Shown one piece after another: positions 46,201-58,529 of a stretch of DNA of 64,000 bases; within the stretch, counting starts at the first letter, position 1, and each line of letters begins with the position of its first letter. A model generated the notes under the pieces. It had not been told where the DNA came from and did no database searches. It saw nothing but the letters and a program-made list of their open reading frames with translations. The stretch is from Amborella trichopoda. Its lineage: Eukaryota; Streptophyta; Magnoliopsida; Amborellales; Amborellaceae. The DNA is taken from assembly GCF_000471905.2 (NCBI RefSeq), contig NW_006499364.1, positions 1,105,460-1,169,459 on the forward strand, read 5' to 3'. Made by a program: the position numbers and the translations under genes.

Positions 46201-47034
46201 GGCGTGATTTAAAAGCCTATGGGTAAGTGAGATCTATTGTGGCTGACTTCACGGTAGGTAGGGAAAAGGGCTGTGGCTAGAATCACTCGCACGGCACTGA
46301 CAGGTATGGCACGGTGTTGTCACCGCTGACAACTGCACCCTTGGCCAACCACGCACGGCTTTACTCTAAGTGGCGATGCTCCTGACGGCAACACACTTGT
46401 GGCAATGCTCCAGACAGCAAGATGCTCTGCGACGCACCAGACGACGATACCCCAAGTCAATGCGTGGCATTACCCTTTGGTTGCAGGTGGCGATGTTCAC
46501 ACCGCAATGATGCTCCCGGCATTGCTCATCGTTTTCTTCACACACAGTGTTGGTCACTCATTCACGTGACGCTCCTTCGTCTTCACGCACGGCGATTCTC
46601 AGTTTCATGTGCGACGTTGCTCCAAACAGCGATGCTACAGCTTCTTCTCTCTCTTCAATTTACAAAAGGGGCTACATCTCACACAACTTGCGCTAGATCT
46701 CCATGCACAATCGACGCTAGCCCTTGAGTTCAAAGACGACACTGCCTCATGTCGTGCATGGCGTTACTCTTTACACTTGCAGTGATGTCCCTTGTTGACA
46801 CGTGGTGTTACTATTTCACGCACGGCATTCCCTCTCATCTACGCACGACTTTCCCTCTCTATACTCATGGTGATACCTCCAAAATTCACAGACAGCGTTG
46901 ATTCTTCTCCCTCAGCGTCGGGCGTGTACTCCCTTCTCTCTACTGACATGAGTGTTTCCTTCTCTCAACCACCGTGAGTGTCTAGGTCCCCATTGTCGTG
47001 AATGCTGTGAGTCTAGAAAATTTTGGTCCTTAGA
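43230..47034 (-). repeat. 5' LTR of Tekay-like element 1
   Basis: Starts TGTCACGACCCCACCCCC. A tandem block lies at 44050-44370 (about 70-bp units with CGGTATCAATCACATAAGCA, GTCTGTAACAATCACTGGGT), then CCAATGGGTAGCCCATTACG-type repeats (44450-44540). The other end, GAAAATTTTGGTCCTTAGA (46333-47034 region U3), resembles AAAATCTTGGTCCTCACA at the end of element 2; the final CACA has changed to TAGA, so the exact end is approximate. U3 (46300-46960) contains CGCACGGC-type minisatellite-like motifs. Confidence 0.7.
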
Positions 47035-48538
47035 GATTTTGCCATCAATCCTTTCACAAAGTATTATGAAGGCAGCGCCTATTTCTCTTTGCTGTTTGGA
47101 TCTTATTCTAAATGTGGTCATAATCCATCTTTCATGTTGCATCATGAATCATGGACCTGTTGTCACATAATATCATCACATACCATCATCGCATGGGGTC
47201 GTATCTTCATAGGCTTAAAGCAGTTCTTCAATCAAGCTGCTCCGTTTGTAGCCATACAACTAGCACTACGCATCCAGGTTCCACGGGTGAACAACAATAT
47301 GTTGTTCCAACCGGTCCTTCAAATAGAAACAAGTGCTCCTACTTAAATATTAAGTTCATATGAAACTTTCATAATAGGATACTTGTATATCTAAATATCC
47401 AAGAAACTAAAAGGAATCGTGGGACTGTAGTAGCTCCCACTCATTTGTAGCACATATAACACATACATTTCTAGCATTCTTATGCCTATATAATGAGGTA
47501 GTATAACAAGTCTTATGCAATAAGTAATTCAATGCCCGTTGGTTTCACAATAGGCAAAATCTTCCTAAACCACAAAGGTTCAATCACACTAGTATTCTTA
47601 GTAGTAAACTCATACAAACCACGTTATTTATCCACACAGCATGTGTCAAGGAGACCTAGCAAGATGGCCATCCTTTGACATAAGCTATGGTTAATGGTCT
47701 TAGGTCATCGAGGATTCTAGAGAACTCAAAATCGGGTCACATAATCAATACTATGAAAACATGAGTCAAGACATGTGGGTATTTGAAAATAGTACATAGA
47801 TTAATGACACTTTTTCACATGTACATAAAATACTTTCAAGACCCAATGTTTTTCCTTATATAAAAAAAACTCTTGAATTAGTATACTTTCATTAACAATA
47901 GTTAGAAAATAGCATAGTTTGAAAACGATTTTTCTTAAATACTTAGTGGACTTCTCAAGACTATAGGGTTTTCTCAAAACCATATCATAGACTTAGGTTT
48001 TTCATAAATGATCCAATTTAAAATACATGCTTAGTCTTCATGAATCATTTTATCGCATTAACCTTTAATTAATTTTCAATTCATGGTTATAGCCACAAAA
48101 CAAATCATAAAGTCCATCTTATAATTTCATCCAAAATAAAGCATGACTAAAGAATAGTTATAGAAATCTTGACATAACGCTTCTTTTTGGAAAATATGGA
48201 GACCTTATCATGAGATCATCATCATGCAACACATCATATTACTGGACATTATTGGGAGGATGGTCACTAAGACCCGTTTCCATCGGAATACTCCCTTCAT
48301 GCTTGCATGTTTGAATGAGTCACATCAATCTCTCGTGTTTCGTACTTAGGCTCATAGTCCTTGATAAAACCACATCTCCATGTTTATCACTACTTTAAGT
48401 AGTTCTTACAAGCACAAGGAGGTGCTAAAACACAGGGTAATAAGAAAAACTGATTCTTTCAAATGTGTTAGCACTTATTTCCTAATATCCATACACTCCA
48501 TACATATTCATTAACAATGAGCCAAAATATAATCAAAG
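47035..48538. other. Non-coding stretch, left part of a split older element
   Basis: No gene recognised. Continuous before insertion with 58530-60425, because the element between is flanked by a perfect target duplication. GTAGTAGCTCCCACTCATTT (47428) resembles GGATCTCCCACTAAAATTTT (60147). A non-coding LTR element (LARD type) is possible. Confidence 0.4.
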
Positions 48539-48543
48539 AAGTA
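48539..48543. repeat. Target-site duplication, left copy
   Basis: AAGTA, identical to 58525-58529 on the other side of the element. Five bases is the normal Ty3/gypsy target duplication. Confidence 0.9.
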
Positions 48544-51500
48544 TGTCAGTACCTTGCCCCCTGACTCCTATAGTACCCGTTGAAGGGCAACAGAGTACAG
48601 GACCACGATCAAAGGTAGCGAATGCCACTCAGGAGTGAGTGCGCTTAACGTTTTTAGAAAGACGGAATCAAAGCAAACCACAAAAGAAAAAAACCCAAGA
48701 ACCAAGGTATAAAGAACTGGACAAAAATCAAACCAATTTATATACAGGCTCCAAAAATTTTATTACAATCATGTCCAAGGTACTACAGGCTCAACAACAA
48801 AATAAAAGACATCAAACAAAACACTAAATGGCCACTGCCATCAGACACCTATTCTCAGGATAAAGCATTTCTTGCCAGGCCCGGATCTTCAACCACCAAC
48901 CACTAGTGCCCAGTTGCAAGCTGTAAAAAACCGCAGGCTATCACCCGACATAGAGAAAGTCAAACGGGTGAGTAAGCAGATCAAACATCATGCATTCCTG
49001 CCTATACAATGTCATTTATAACCATCCCCCAAGATTTATGTAGGTGTCATAACATGGAGTCATGTAGCACAATTCTTTAGCAATGGTGGAAGAAATGTAA
49101 ATCGGATGTCAGAATATCATACATCGCATGAGCTAACAGTCTACCACATCTTTTCAACAAAAAGAACAGATTAGTAATTCAAGCAAAACACATAATGCAT
49201 ACAAGCAATCCTAGTGTCGCCTACTCCCGAAGTAGAAGTCATATCAATCAGGTCAAGCCAATCTTGTTACTTGAGACTTCTAACCTGAATCAAGAGGGAA
49301 GACAATGACAAATGGATGACCTATTTCATAATGTCTTCACACACATACACAATCCTTAGTGTACTTTGGAGTTTTTGATAGGTTGTGGCCTTGCAAGACA
49401 TGACCCTCTCCTTATGCTCTCCCAGCGAGCAAGCATTACACTACCAAAGGGCAACCTAGTGCATAGTGCCCTTAAAGATTTAGGGCGCACGACCCTCCCA
49501 AACATTCATATTCACATCCTAATTCCCTTCCTAGTATCGGGAGTTGGGAAAATATCTTAACTGTCGGTATAACAATCTTATTATATCACAACATATTACA
49601 CTACCAAAGGATGACCCGTTGCGTAGTGCCTCATACAATAGTCTCAGTAACTCATACTACACCACCAATGGATGTCCCATTGCATAGTGCGCCACATCAT
49701 ATTCTTCTCATGTCAGATCCCACCACCAATGGATGTCTCATTGCGTAGTGTTTTGTATCACATTCTTTTCATATCAGATCCCACTACCAATGGGTGTCCC
49801 ATTGCGTAGTGTTTCATTTTTCATTGTTATCATAGGGACGTCTTGTTACAACCCTGCACATTCATATCTCATAAACATTAACCCATGCCTAAGCATGTCT
49901 CATTACATTTATTCAAGTGTTCATAAGCATTCTCTATATCATAAGCACATTTCATTACAACCATGCATACTCAATAATTCATAAGATAACAGAAATTTTA
50001 CAATATGATAACCTATTAGAAGATTTGGTCTAACTTTCAGTCCATAAAGAATATATCATGATCCCAAAACCAATATGAAAATAGACTCATCCACCTTCTA
50101 TTTAGAAGTGGTTTGAGATCATTTGGACACTATTTGGTCAGTAAACAGTTCAATACAAAACATACAACAGTTCTGAAAATTCACTGCAACTCATAACAGT
50201 GATATCTTCATACAAACAGAGGCATAATTCCCAAACCATAAAGAATTTCAACATGGTTCCAAAACCAAATTTGAGGTAGACATAACCATCTTTAATTTAA
50301 ACATGGTTTAAGATCATTTTGATACCATTTGGTTAGTAAACAGTTCAGTATAACACATACAAAAGTTTTGAAAATTCCCTGCAACTCACAACAGTGATAT
50401 CTTCATACAAATAGAGGCATAATTCCCAAACCATAAATAATTTCAACATGGTTCCAAAACAAAATTTGAATTATACATACCCATATATCATTTAATATGG
50501 TTTGCGATGATTTTGACACTATTTTTTTAGTAAACAGTTTAGCATAAAACATACAACAGTTCTGGAAATTCACGTCAACTTACAACAGTGACATCTTCAT
50601 ACAAATAGATGCATAATTCCCAAACCATAAAGAATTTAAACATGGTTCCATAGCAAAATTTGAAGTAAACATACCCATATTTCATTTAAAATTAGTTTAC
50701 AATCATTTTGATACCATTTGGTCAGTAAACAGTTCCAATTAAAATCTTATAAAGTTCTTAAAAATGTAGTTTACAGTTTTGATATACTTTAGAAAATAAC
50801 CTATAACTTCCAAACTAGGATTGACATGAGACAAGGTCTTTTCCATCTTAAAATAGGGGCATAGGGGTACTTTCTCACAAATTTTCATAGCTAACAAAAA
50901 TGATTTCAATGTTCAAATTATCATGCCCATAAGAATCACAGTCTTGAAAAAAAGTGCATATTCTAACATAAATTCCATAGCATGCAGCCACATCCTTATT
51001 CAAAAATCATGATTATAACCAAAACTATAGAGACATGTATATTAGATCTACTTACATGCACCCAAAATCACTTCAATTTACCGCACTCAGGTCAAGTTTC
51101 CAAGCTCTCAAAATGTCTCCAAGAGGTTGATATTCTAAGTGTTTGAAAAGGGGTGTTCAAGAATGAGAGAGAGAAAAAGTCATTTAAGGGGTGAGAGGGT
51201 TAGTATTTATATTCCAAGAGGGGGAGGCAGCTGGCAGGTGGAAACTAAGCGGCTACAAGTGGCATCTAAGTGGCTGACAAGGGCATAGAAGTGGCTCACA
51301 TGCGCCATAGGGCACTCATACTCTCACAGCAGAAACACGCACGACAGTAACCTCTATCTTTTAGCTCGCTCAAAAGTGCTTCACGTGCATGACGACACTC
51401 TCTGTCATGCGCTCTCTTCTTCTTCTTCTGTCTCTCACTGCCGCATAAGGCGGCACTTGCGCATGGCTGCACTCTCTGATGTGCGCTCTCTTCTTCTTCT

Positions 51501-51755
51501 GTCTCTCACCGCCGTGCACAGTGGCACTCGTAGACGGTGACACTCTCTATCACGCTCTCTTCTTCTTTTATCTCTCACTATCGCGCACGACAGCACTTGC
51601 GTACAGAGGCAATCTCTGTTGCATGCTCTCTTTCTTCTTATGTTTCTTACTGTCACGCATGACGGTGCTTCTTTTCTTCTTTCTCTTTTCAGCGCGCACT
51701 GCTGAGTTCTTATTGTCGTGCACTTCCTCAAGGCAGAAAAATCTCGGTCCTCACA
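48544..51755 (-). repeat. 3' LTR of Tekay element 2
   Basis: Starts TGTCAGTACCTTGCCCCC (right copy TGTCACAACCCCACCCCC) and ends CTCGGTCCTCACA. Tandem blocks: about 65-bp units with ACCAATGGATGTCCCATTGC and GTAGTG (49590-49815); about 190-bp units with CCCAAACCATAAAGAATTTC and CAACAGTGATATCTTCATAC (50160-50720); and TCTCTCACTGCCGCGCA-like units of about 70 bp in U3 (51370-51720). Frames at 51435-51769 are products of these repeats. Confidence 0.9.
51204..51213 (-). promoter_or_regulatory. TATA box of the 3' LTR
   Basis: The minus strand reads AATATAAATA at the aligned position of TTTATAAAT in the other LTR (57956-57967), about 540 bases from the LTR start. Confidence 0.5.
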
Positions 51756-51770
51756 TCATCCCCCCTTAAA
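51756..51770 (-). other. Polypurine tract of Tekay element 2
   Basis: The minus strand reads TTTAAGGGGGGATGA directly against the LTR start. A G6 run at this place is a typical Ty3/gypsy PPT. Confidence 0.75.
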
Positions 51771-51799
51771 AGGATTTTTTCCTCAAAATCATATTTCTG

Positions 51800-53200
51800 C
51801 TAAATGAACAAATGGGGGTATGTATCCCAGATTTCATCTTCTCGTTCCCTGGTCGATTCTTCCTGTGAATGGTATTGCCACAAAATAAGGACCATAGGAA
51901 TTTCTTTATTGCGCAATACCTGCACTCTTCGATCCAGTATCTCAACAGGTTTCTTGATGTAGGGCAAGTCTTCTCTAATCGGAACTGGTTCATTTCTCAG
52001 AACATGAGATGGGTCAGGCTAGTACTTCCTTAACAGATATACATGAAATACATCATGGGTGTTTGCCAACTCGGGTGGCAGGGCAAGTAGATATGACATG
52101 CTTTCAATTTTTTCCAGAATTTCAAAAGGGCCAATATATCTAGGGCTCAATTTTCCTTTCTTATTGAACCTCATAACGTCATTAGTCGGTGACACCTTCA
52201 TAAATACACAATCGCCTACCTCAAACTCGAGGTCTCTTCTTCGTTTATCGACGTAACTCTTTTGCCGACTCTTAGCTATCATGAGCCTCTCTTGAATCAA
52301 AGCAATCTTTTTTTATGTTAATTGAACAATTTTTTGCCCTAAGTCCTACTTTCACTGACCTCATCCCAACAGATAGGTGACCTACACTTCCGTCCATACA
52401 GGGCCTCAAAAAGTATCATCTAAATATTGGCTTGGAAGCTGTTGTTATACGCAACTTCTATCAAAGGCAAATGGTCATCCCAGCTTCCTTTAAAGCCAGT
52501 AACACAAGCCCTTAACATATCTTCTAAGGTGTGATTGGTTATTTTCGATTGTCCATCAGTCTAGGGGTGAAAAGCAATGCTGAAAGTAGTCTTATCCCCA
52601 AGGTTGACTGTAGACTAGCCCAAAATCTCGAGGTAAATCTAGTGTCTCTGTCGGACACGATGCTAACAAGTGTTCCATGCAACCTCTCTATCTCTTTGAT
52701 GTATAACTGGGCTAGTTTATCCAAAGTATAAGTTGCATGGACCGGTAAGAAATGGGCAGCTTTGGTCAGCTGGTCCACAACAACCCAAATAATATCGTGT
52801 CAGTACCCATTCTAGGTAAACCAGAGACAAAGTCCATAGTGATGTGTTCCTGTTTCCATTCTGGCACGGGCAAGGGCTACGACAATCCAGCGGGTATCTG
52901 ATGCTTAGATTTTACCTGCTGGCATGTCAAGCACTTAGAAACATAGATCGGATCCCTGAATCTTAACAATACATCACCACTTACAGAGAAATCATCTCTT
53001 CTTCCTAGTTTATTTCTTCCAGAATTTTCATGAGCTGAGGATCCTTCTTTTGTGCCATCCTGATCTGTTGAAAGAGTTGGGGCTCCACCCTTATGCAAGC
53101 GATCATACTTACCCCGTTACTAAGGGGCAGAGTGGGGTACCATTCCACAGCATCTTCTAACAATCTCATCTCTTGAACCATTAGATGTGCCACTGATACT
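51800..53200 (-). pseudogene. Integrase plus chromodomain of Tekay element 2
   Basis: Integrase with a C-terminal chromodomain, which in chromoviruses directs insertion to marked chromatin. Zinc-finger end at 52877-53098 (CLTCQQVKSKHQIPAG). Core at 52539-52778: DQLTKAAHFLPVHATYTLDK with the first Asp, IVSDRDTRFTSRFWASLQ with the second. Further on DGQSK: the catalytic Glu codon at 52543-52545 is AAA (Lys). YNNSF and EALYGRKCRSP follow, with stops. The C-terminal domain is at 52019-52300 (KLSPRYIGPFEILEKIE, LALPPELANTHDVFHVYLLR). After one in-frame TAG comes PDPSHVLRNEPVPI, REDLPYIKKPVEILDRRVQV, then ILWQYHSQEESTREREDEIW to a TAG at 51800-51802. This last part fits a Tekay chromodomain. Inactive. 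Confidence 0.85.
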
Positions 53201-53967
53201 ATGGGCTTACTACTTAAGGATCTGCTACCACATTAGTCTTGCCCGAGTGGTAATTGATGGTAAAATCATAATCATTCAATAGATCTATTCATCTCCTTTG
53301 CCTCATGTTCAACTCCTTTGAGAAAATAGGTACTTGAGGCTCTTATGGTCCGTAAATACCTTAAACTGGGCCCCATAGAGCTAGGGTGTCCAGATTTTCA
53401 AGGTGAATACTATAGCCACAAGCTCCAAGTCATAAGTTAAGTACTTTTGTTCATACGGCTTTAACTGTATGGAAGCATAAGCAATGACCTTCCCCACTGC
53501 CTAAGCACACATCCAAGCCCTTTACGAGAAGCATCGGTGTAAACCACAAAGTTCTCATTTCCTTCGAGTAAGGTCAGTATCGGAGCCATAGTCAGTCTTT
53601 TCTTTAGTTCTTAAAAACTTTTCTCACAATCATCTGATTATACAAATTTTACTTTCTTCTGGATCAGGCGAGTTAAGGGAAGTGTTATTTTTTTAAATCC
53701 TTCTACAAAGCGTCTATAGTAGCCTGCTAATCCCGAAAAACTGTGGACCTCTATCACGCTTGTCGGTCTTCCCCACTTAAGCACGACTTCAATATTACAT
53801 GGGTCAACCGTAACCGCGTCCTTAGAAACAACATGCCTAAGGAAGGTCACGCGAGGAAGTCAAAACTCACTCTTGCTCAACTTAGCATACAACTTTTCTA
53901 ACTTCAGAGTCTGGAGAACCACTCTTAGATGTTGCTTATGCTCTTCTAGGTTCTTCGAATACACCAG
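53201..53967 (-). pseudogene. RT thumb and RNase H remnant of Tekay element 2
   Basis: Begins abruptly at LVYSKN (53959-53967), the few residues that normally follow the RT catalytic box. It goes on EEHKQHLRVVLQTLK, YAKLSKSEF, a stop, and then FLRHVVSKDAVTVDPCNIEV, VIEVHSFSGLAGYYRRFVEG (53638-53850). RNase H is recognisable by FKVFTDHKSLKYLFSQRS in broken frames around 53290-53360. Fingers and palm, including the catalytic Asp residues, are absent: at 53968 the sequence jumps to the protease-side linker. A deletion of roughly 1 kb is inferred from normal domain lengths. Confidence 0.8.
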
Positions 53968-55257
53968 AAGATAGGAAGCCCTAAGGGCAGAGATACGAGA
54001 GGGAGAGCATCCTTAATACCAACAAAGTGCAACTCAGGCTGGTTTGGGCGTCTAAAGGTCACCATTTTATTATAACAATTAATGGTGGCATGATGTGTGG
54101 ACAACCAGTTCATGCCCAAGATAACATCAAAATCCTGAATATTCAAAAGTATCAAGTTTATAGGTAAGATACACCCTTCAAGAAAAACCCCACATTATTT
54201 ATATACCATATCAGTTCCGATAGAGTCCCCCATAGATGTGCATACTACCAATGTCCAATCAAGAAGTAAAGGTCTAGCAATAATGTGGCATGCAAAGTGA
54301 GGTGCAACAAAAGAATGAGAAGATCCAGAGTCAATCAAGATTTTAGCTTCCATACCACAGACAGAGAGCGTACCTCGAATTACTGAGGTAGACGCCTTGG
54401 CTGCCTTCTCCGTGAGTGCGAACACCTGACCTTGAGTTCTTGGTTGGTTCTCTGAGCCCTTTACAGGGGTGGTTACTCTCCCTTCTTTCCTCACCCGAGA
54501 TTCCTCACAATCCCTCTTGATCTTCATAGCGAGGCCCACTAATGGGGAGAAGGTCTTAACGTTGGCTGATATTACTCTCCCTCTTATATCTAACCTTAGG
54601 GCCCTCTCGAACTTGTTTGCCTTATGCGCCACTGTATTGATGATGTGTAGCGCGTAATGGGAGAGCTTTGCAAATTTTGCTGCATATTGTTCCATCGATA
54701 GTTTCCCTTACTACAACTCAATAAATTCCACTTCTTTTCTCTCTTGGACTGAATCAGGGAAGTATTTCTAATTAAATGCCTTTAGAAAGTTTTCCCAAGC
54801 CACCATGGTCCCTGAATTCTCCTAGGATTGCTTCACTGAACCCCACCTGTACTCAGCATCCCCTTCCAACATGAAAGTCCCCATTCTAACATTTTGCTCA
54901 TCAAACAATGCATACATCAAATATCTTATCCACTTGTCACCTTCATCACTTAGCTTTTTCCATTCCCCCATGCCCCAAGAACGCCAGAGGTGCTAGACTC
55001 TTAAATTTCTCAATCAGACCACTATCTGTCTGGTCTGGGGTAGGGGTAGCCGGGACCGGCAGATACTCTTTCATCATCTGAGTCATGGCCCCTAATGTCT
55101 TGAAGAATTTTCCGAAGGCCTTGGTGTTCTCATTACTAGATCTCGCATTGTTGGCATGAGTCCTCATCATCTTGACCTCAGACAGGAACATCCAATTACT
55201 AACCCATCCAAAAACCATTCTAAAGACACTTCTAAGACTTTCACGACCAATAATCAT
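53968..55257 (-). pseudogene. gag: gag-protease of Tekay element 2, zinc knuckle deleted
   Basis: Start at about 55257. The core reads FKSLAPLAFLGHGGMEKAK (54946-55257). A frame change leads to FMLEGDAE and YFPDSVQERKEVEFIEL, then from 54695 MEQYAAKFAKLSHYALHIIN, KFERALRLDIRGRVISANVK. At about 54455 gag passes directly from VTTPVKGSE to QPRTQGQVFALTEKA without any CCHC motif, which element 1 keeps at the same place. The protease follows in frame: ILIDSGSSHSFVAPHFACHI, with the active-site Asp at 54330-54332. After a stop near 54193 come FDVILGMNWLSTHHATINCY and VTFRRPNQPELHFVG (53946-54155). Frames broken at least three times. Confidence 0.8.
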
Positions 55258-55266
55258 TTCGTGGCT

Positions 55267-55278
55267 GCTCTGATACCA
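55267..55278 (-). other. PBS of Tekay element 2
   Basis: The minus strand reads TGGTATCAGAGC, a perfect initiator-Met tRNA site, four bases inside the LTR. Confidence 0.9.
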
Positions 55279-55282
55279 TAAA

Positions 55283-58200
55283 TGTCACAACCCCACCCCC
55301 TAACCCCTATCGTACCCTTCGGAGGGCAACAAAGTGCGGGATCACGTTCAAAGGTAGCAAAAGCCACTCAAGAGTAAGTACGCTCAAAGCTTTTAGAAAG
55401 ACGGAATCAAAGAAAACCACGAAAGAAAATAAAACCCAAGCACCAAGATATATCAGACAAAACACTCTATGGCCAACACCATCAAACAACTATTCTCAGG
55501 ATAAAGCTTTTCTTGCCAAGCCCGAATCTTCAACTGCTAGCCACAACTGCCCAGTTGCCCGCTCTCAAAACCGCAGGCTATCACTCTACATAGAGAAAGT
55601 CAAAGGGGTGAGCTATAAAGCCCAGTAAGCAAATCAAACATCATGTATTCCTTCATATATAATGTCATTTATAACCATCCTCCAAGATTCATGCATGTAT
55701 CATAACATGGAGTCATGTAGCACAATTCTTTAGCAACGGTGGAAGAAGTGTAAATCGGATGTCAGAATGTCATACATCGCATGAGCTAACAGTCTATCAC
55801 ATCTTTACATCAAAAATAACAGATTAGTAATTCAAGCAAAACACATAGTGCATATAGGCAATCCTAGTGTCGTGTACTCTCGAAGTAGAAGTCTTATCAA
55901 TCAGATCAAGTCAATCCTGTTACTTGGGGCTTCTACTCTGAATCAGGAGGGAAGACAATGACAAATAGGTGACCCATTTTGTAATGTCTTCACATACACA
56001 CACACATAATCCCCAGCGCGCTTTGGGGCATTTGATAGGCTGTGACCTTGCAAAACATGACCCACTCCTTATGCCCTTCTGGCGAGAGAGCGTTACACTA
56101 CCAATTGGTAACCCAATGCATAGTACCCTTAAAGATTTGGGGGGCGCGACCCTCCCAAACATTCATATTCACATCTTAACTCCCTTCCTATCATCGGGAG
56201 TTGGGGAAGATCTTAACTGTCGTCAGAACATTGTTATTATATCACAACAGATTACACTACAAACGGATGGCCCATTACGTAGTGCCTCATATAGTAGTCT
56301 CAGTGTCTCATAATACACTACCAATGGATGACCCGTTGCGTAGTGCTCCACATCATATTCTTATCATATCAGATCCCACAACCAATGGATTTCCCATTGC
56401 GTAGTGTTTTGTATCACATTCTTATCATATCAGATCCCACTGCCAATGGGTGTCCCATTGCGTAGTGTTTCATATTACAATCTTATCATAGGTAAGTCTC
56501 ATTACAACCTTGCATATTCATATCTCATAAACATTCACCCATGCCTAAGCATGTCTCATTACAATTTTTCAAGATTTCATAAGCATTTACTATATCATAA
56601 GCATGTTTCATTACAATCAAGCATACTCAATAATTCATAAAAAAATAGAAATTTTGCAGTATGATAACCTCTTGGAAGAAGATTTGGTCTAACTTCCAGT
56701 CCATGAAGAATTTAGTCATGATATCAAACCAATTTGAAAATAGACTCATCCACCTTTCATTTAGAAGTGGTTTGAGATCATTTAGACACCATTTGGAAAG
56801 TATTTAGTCATGATATCAAACCAATTTGAAAATAGACTCATCAACCTTTCAATTAGAAGTGGTTTGAGATCATTTAGACATCATTTGGTAAGTAAACAGT
56901 TCAATACAAAACATACAATAGTTCTGGAAATTAATTGTAACTCACAACAGTAATATCTTCATACAAACAAAGATATAATTCCCAAACCATAATTAATTTT
57001 AACTTGGTTCCCAAACCAAATTTGAAGTAGACATACCCATATTTCATTTAAAAATGGTTTGAGATCATTTGGACACTATTTGTTCAGTAAACAGTTCAGT
57101 ACAATACATACAATAGTTTTGAAAATGCATTACAACTCACAACAGTGATATCTTCATATAAATAGATCAATAATTCTCAAACCATAAATAATTTCAACAT
57201 GGTTGAAACCTAAATTTGAATTAGACATATCCATAATTCATTTAAAAGTGGTTTGAGATTATTTGGATACCATTTGATCAGTAAAATATTCTATACAAAA
57301 CATACAACAGTTCTGGAAATTCACTGCAACTCACAACAGTGACATCTTCATACAAACAGAGGCATAATTCCCAAACCATTAATAATTTCGACTTAGTTTC
57401 AAAACGAAATTTGAAGTAAACATAGCCATATTTCATTTAAAGGTATTTTGAGATCATTTGGACACCATTTGGTTAGTAAACAGCTCCAATTAAAAATATG
57501 CAAAGTTCTTGAAAATGTAGTTTACAATTTTGGCATACTTTAGAAAATAACCCTTAACTTCTTAACCAGGATGGACATGGACACAAGGTCTTTTTCATCT
57601 TAAAATAGAGGCACAAAGGTACTTTCTTACAAATTTTTATAACCAATAGAAATGATTTCAATGCTCAATTCATCATGCCCATAAGAATCAATGTCCTGAA
57701 AAAATAGGCATATTCTAATATAAATGCCATAGCATGTAGCCACATCCTTATTCAAAAACCATGCCTATAACCAAAACTATGGAGACATGAATTTTAGATC
57801 TACTTACATGCACCCAAAAGAACTTCAATTTGCCCCACTCAGGTCAAGTTTCTAAGCTCCCAAAATGGCTCCAAGAGGTTGAGATTCTAAGTGTTTGAAA
57901 AGGGGGGTTCAAGAGTGAGAGAGAACAAAAGTCCTTGGAGGGGTGAGAGGGGTAGCATTTATAAACCAAGAGGGGGATGCAGCTGGCAAGTGGCAACCAA
58001 GGGGCTACAAGTGGCATCCAAGTGGCTGACAAAGGCATACAAGTGGCTCACATGCGCCACATGGTACAAGTGGCTCACATGCGCCACATGGTACTCATAC
58101 TCTCATAGAAGAAACACGCACCGCCAGAACCTCTCTCTTCTGACGCACTCGCAGTGCTTCACGCACACGATGGCACTCTCTGTTGTGCGCTTTCTTCTTC

Positions 58201-58524
58201 TTCTGTCTCTCACTGCCACGCACGGCAGCACTCGCACATGGCAGTACTCTCTATTGCAGGCTTTCTTCTTTTTCTATCTCTCACTGTTGTGCACGACGAC
58301 ACTCTCTGCTGCGTGGTCTCTTCTTCTTTTATCTCTCAGCACACGCCAGCACTCTTGCAATGCAGCACTCTCTGTCGTGCGCTCTCTTTCTTCTATTTTG
58401 TACTGTCGTGCTCAAAGGCACTCGTGCATGGCGGCACTTCTTTTCTTCTCTCTCTTTTCGCCACGCACTGCTGAGTTCTTATTGCCGCGCACTTCCGCAA
58501 GCCAGAAAAATCTTGGTCCTCACA
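55283..58524 (-). repeat. 5' LTR of Tekay element 2
   Basis: Starts TGTCACAACCCCACCCCC, ends CTTGGTCCTCACA. Same internal order as the left LTR, including the ACCAATGGATGTCCCATTGC units (56260-56475), the CCAAACCATAATTAATTT units (56690-57480) and the CACGCACGGCAGCACTCG units in U3 (58140-58490). Frames at 57891-58542 run through the last block and are not genes. Differences from the left copy are frequent, so the insertion is not recent. Confidence 0.9.
57956..57967 (-). promoter_or_regulatory. TATA box of the 5' LTR
   Basis: The minus strand reads GGTTTATAAATG. It would drive the element's genomic RNA; see the matching box at 51204. Confidence 0.55.
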
Positions 58525-58529
58525 AAGTA
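58525..58529. repeat. Target-site duplication, right copy
   Basis: AAGTA, the partner of 48539-48543. Confidence 0.9.

Larger units (their letters stand above)
38430..47034 (-). mobile_element. Tekay-like chromovirus 1, internally deleted
   Basis: Two LTR copies in the same orientation (38430-41010 and 43230-47034) flank a minus-strand gag and a PBS. The LTR terminus TGTCACGACCCCACC and the gag sequence match the second Tekay element in the window in type. Pol is missing entirely: between gag and the left LTR only about 1.1 kb of repeats and non-coding sequence remains. The left LTR lacks its first about 200 bases, so no target duplication can be read. Confidence 0.75.
48544..58524 (-). mobile_element. 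Tekay/Del-like chromovirus 2, complete ends, internally deleted
   Basis: Length 9981 bp with LTRs of 3212 and 3242 bp, TG...CA ends, AAGTA target duplication, PBS at the right and PPT at the left. The internal region is only 3527 bp. It reads gag, protease, RT remnant, RNase H, integrase and chromodomain on the minus strand. The complete ends show it moved as a unit, but two internal deletions and many stops mean it can no longer move by itself. It sits inside the older stretch 47.0-60.4 kb, so it is younger than that. Confidence 0.9.
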
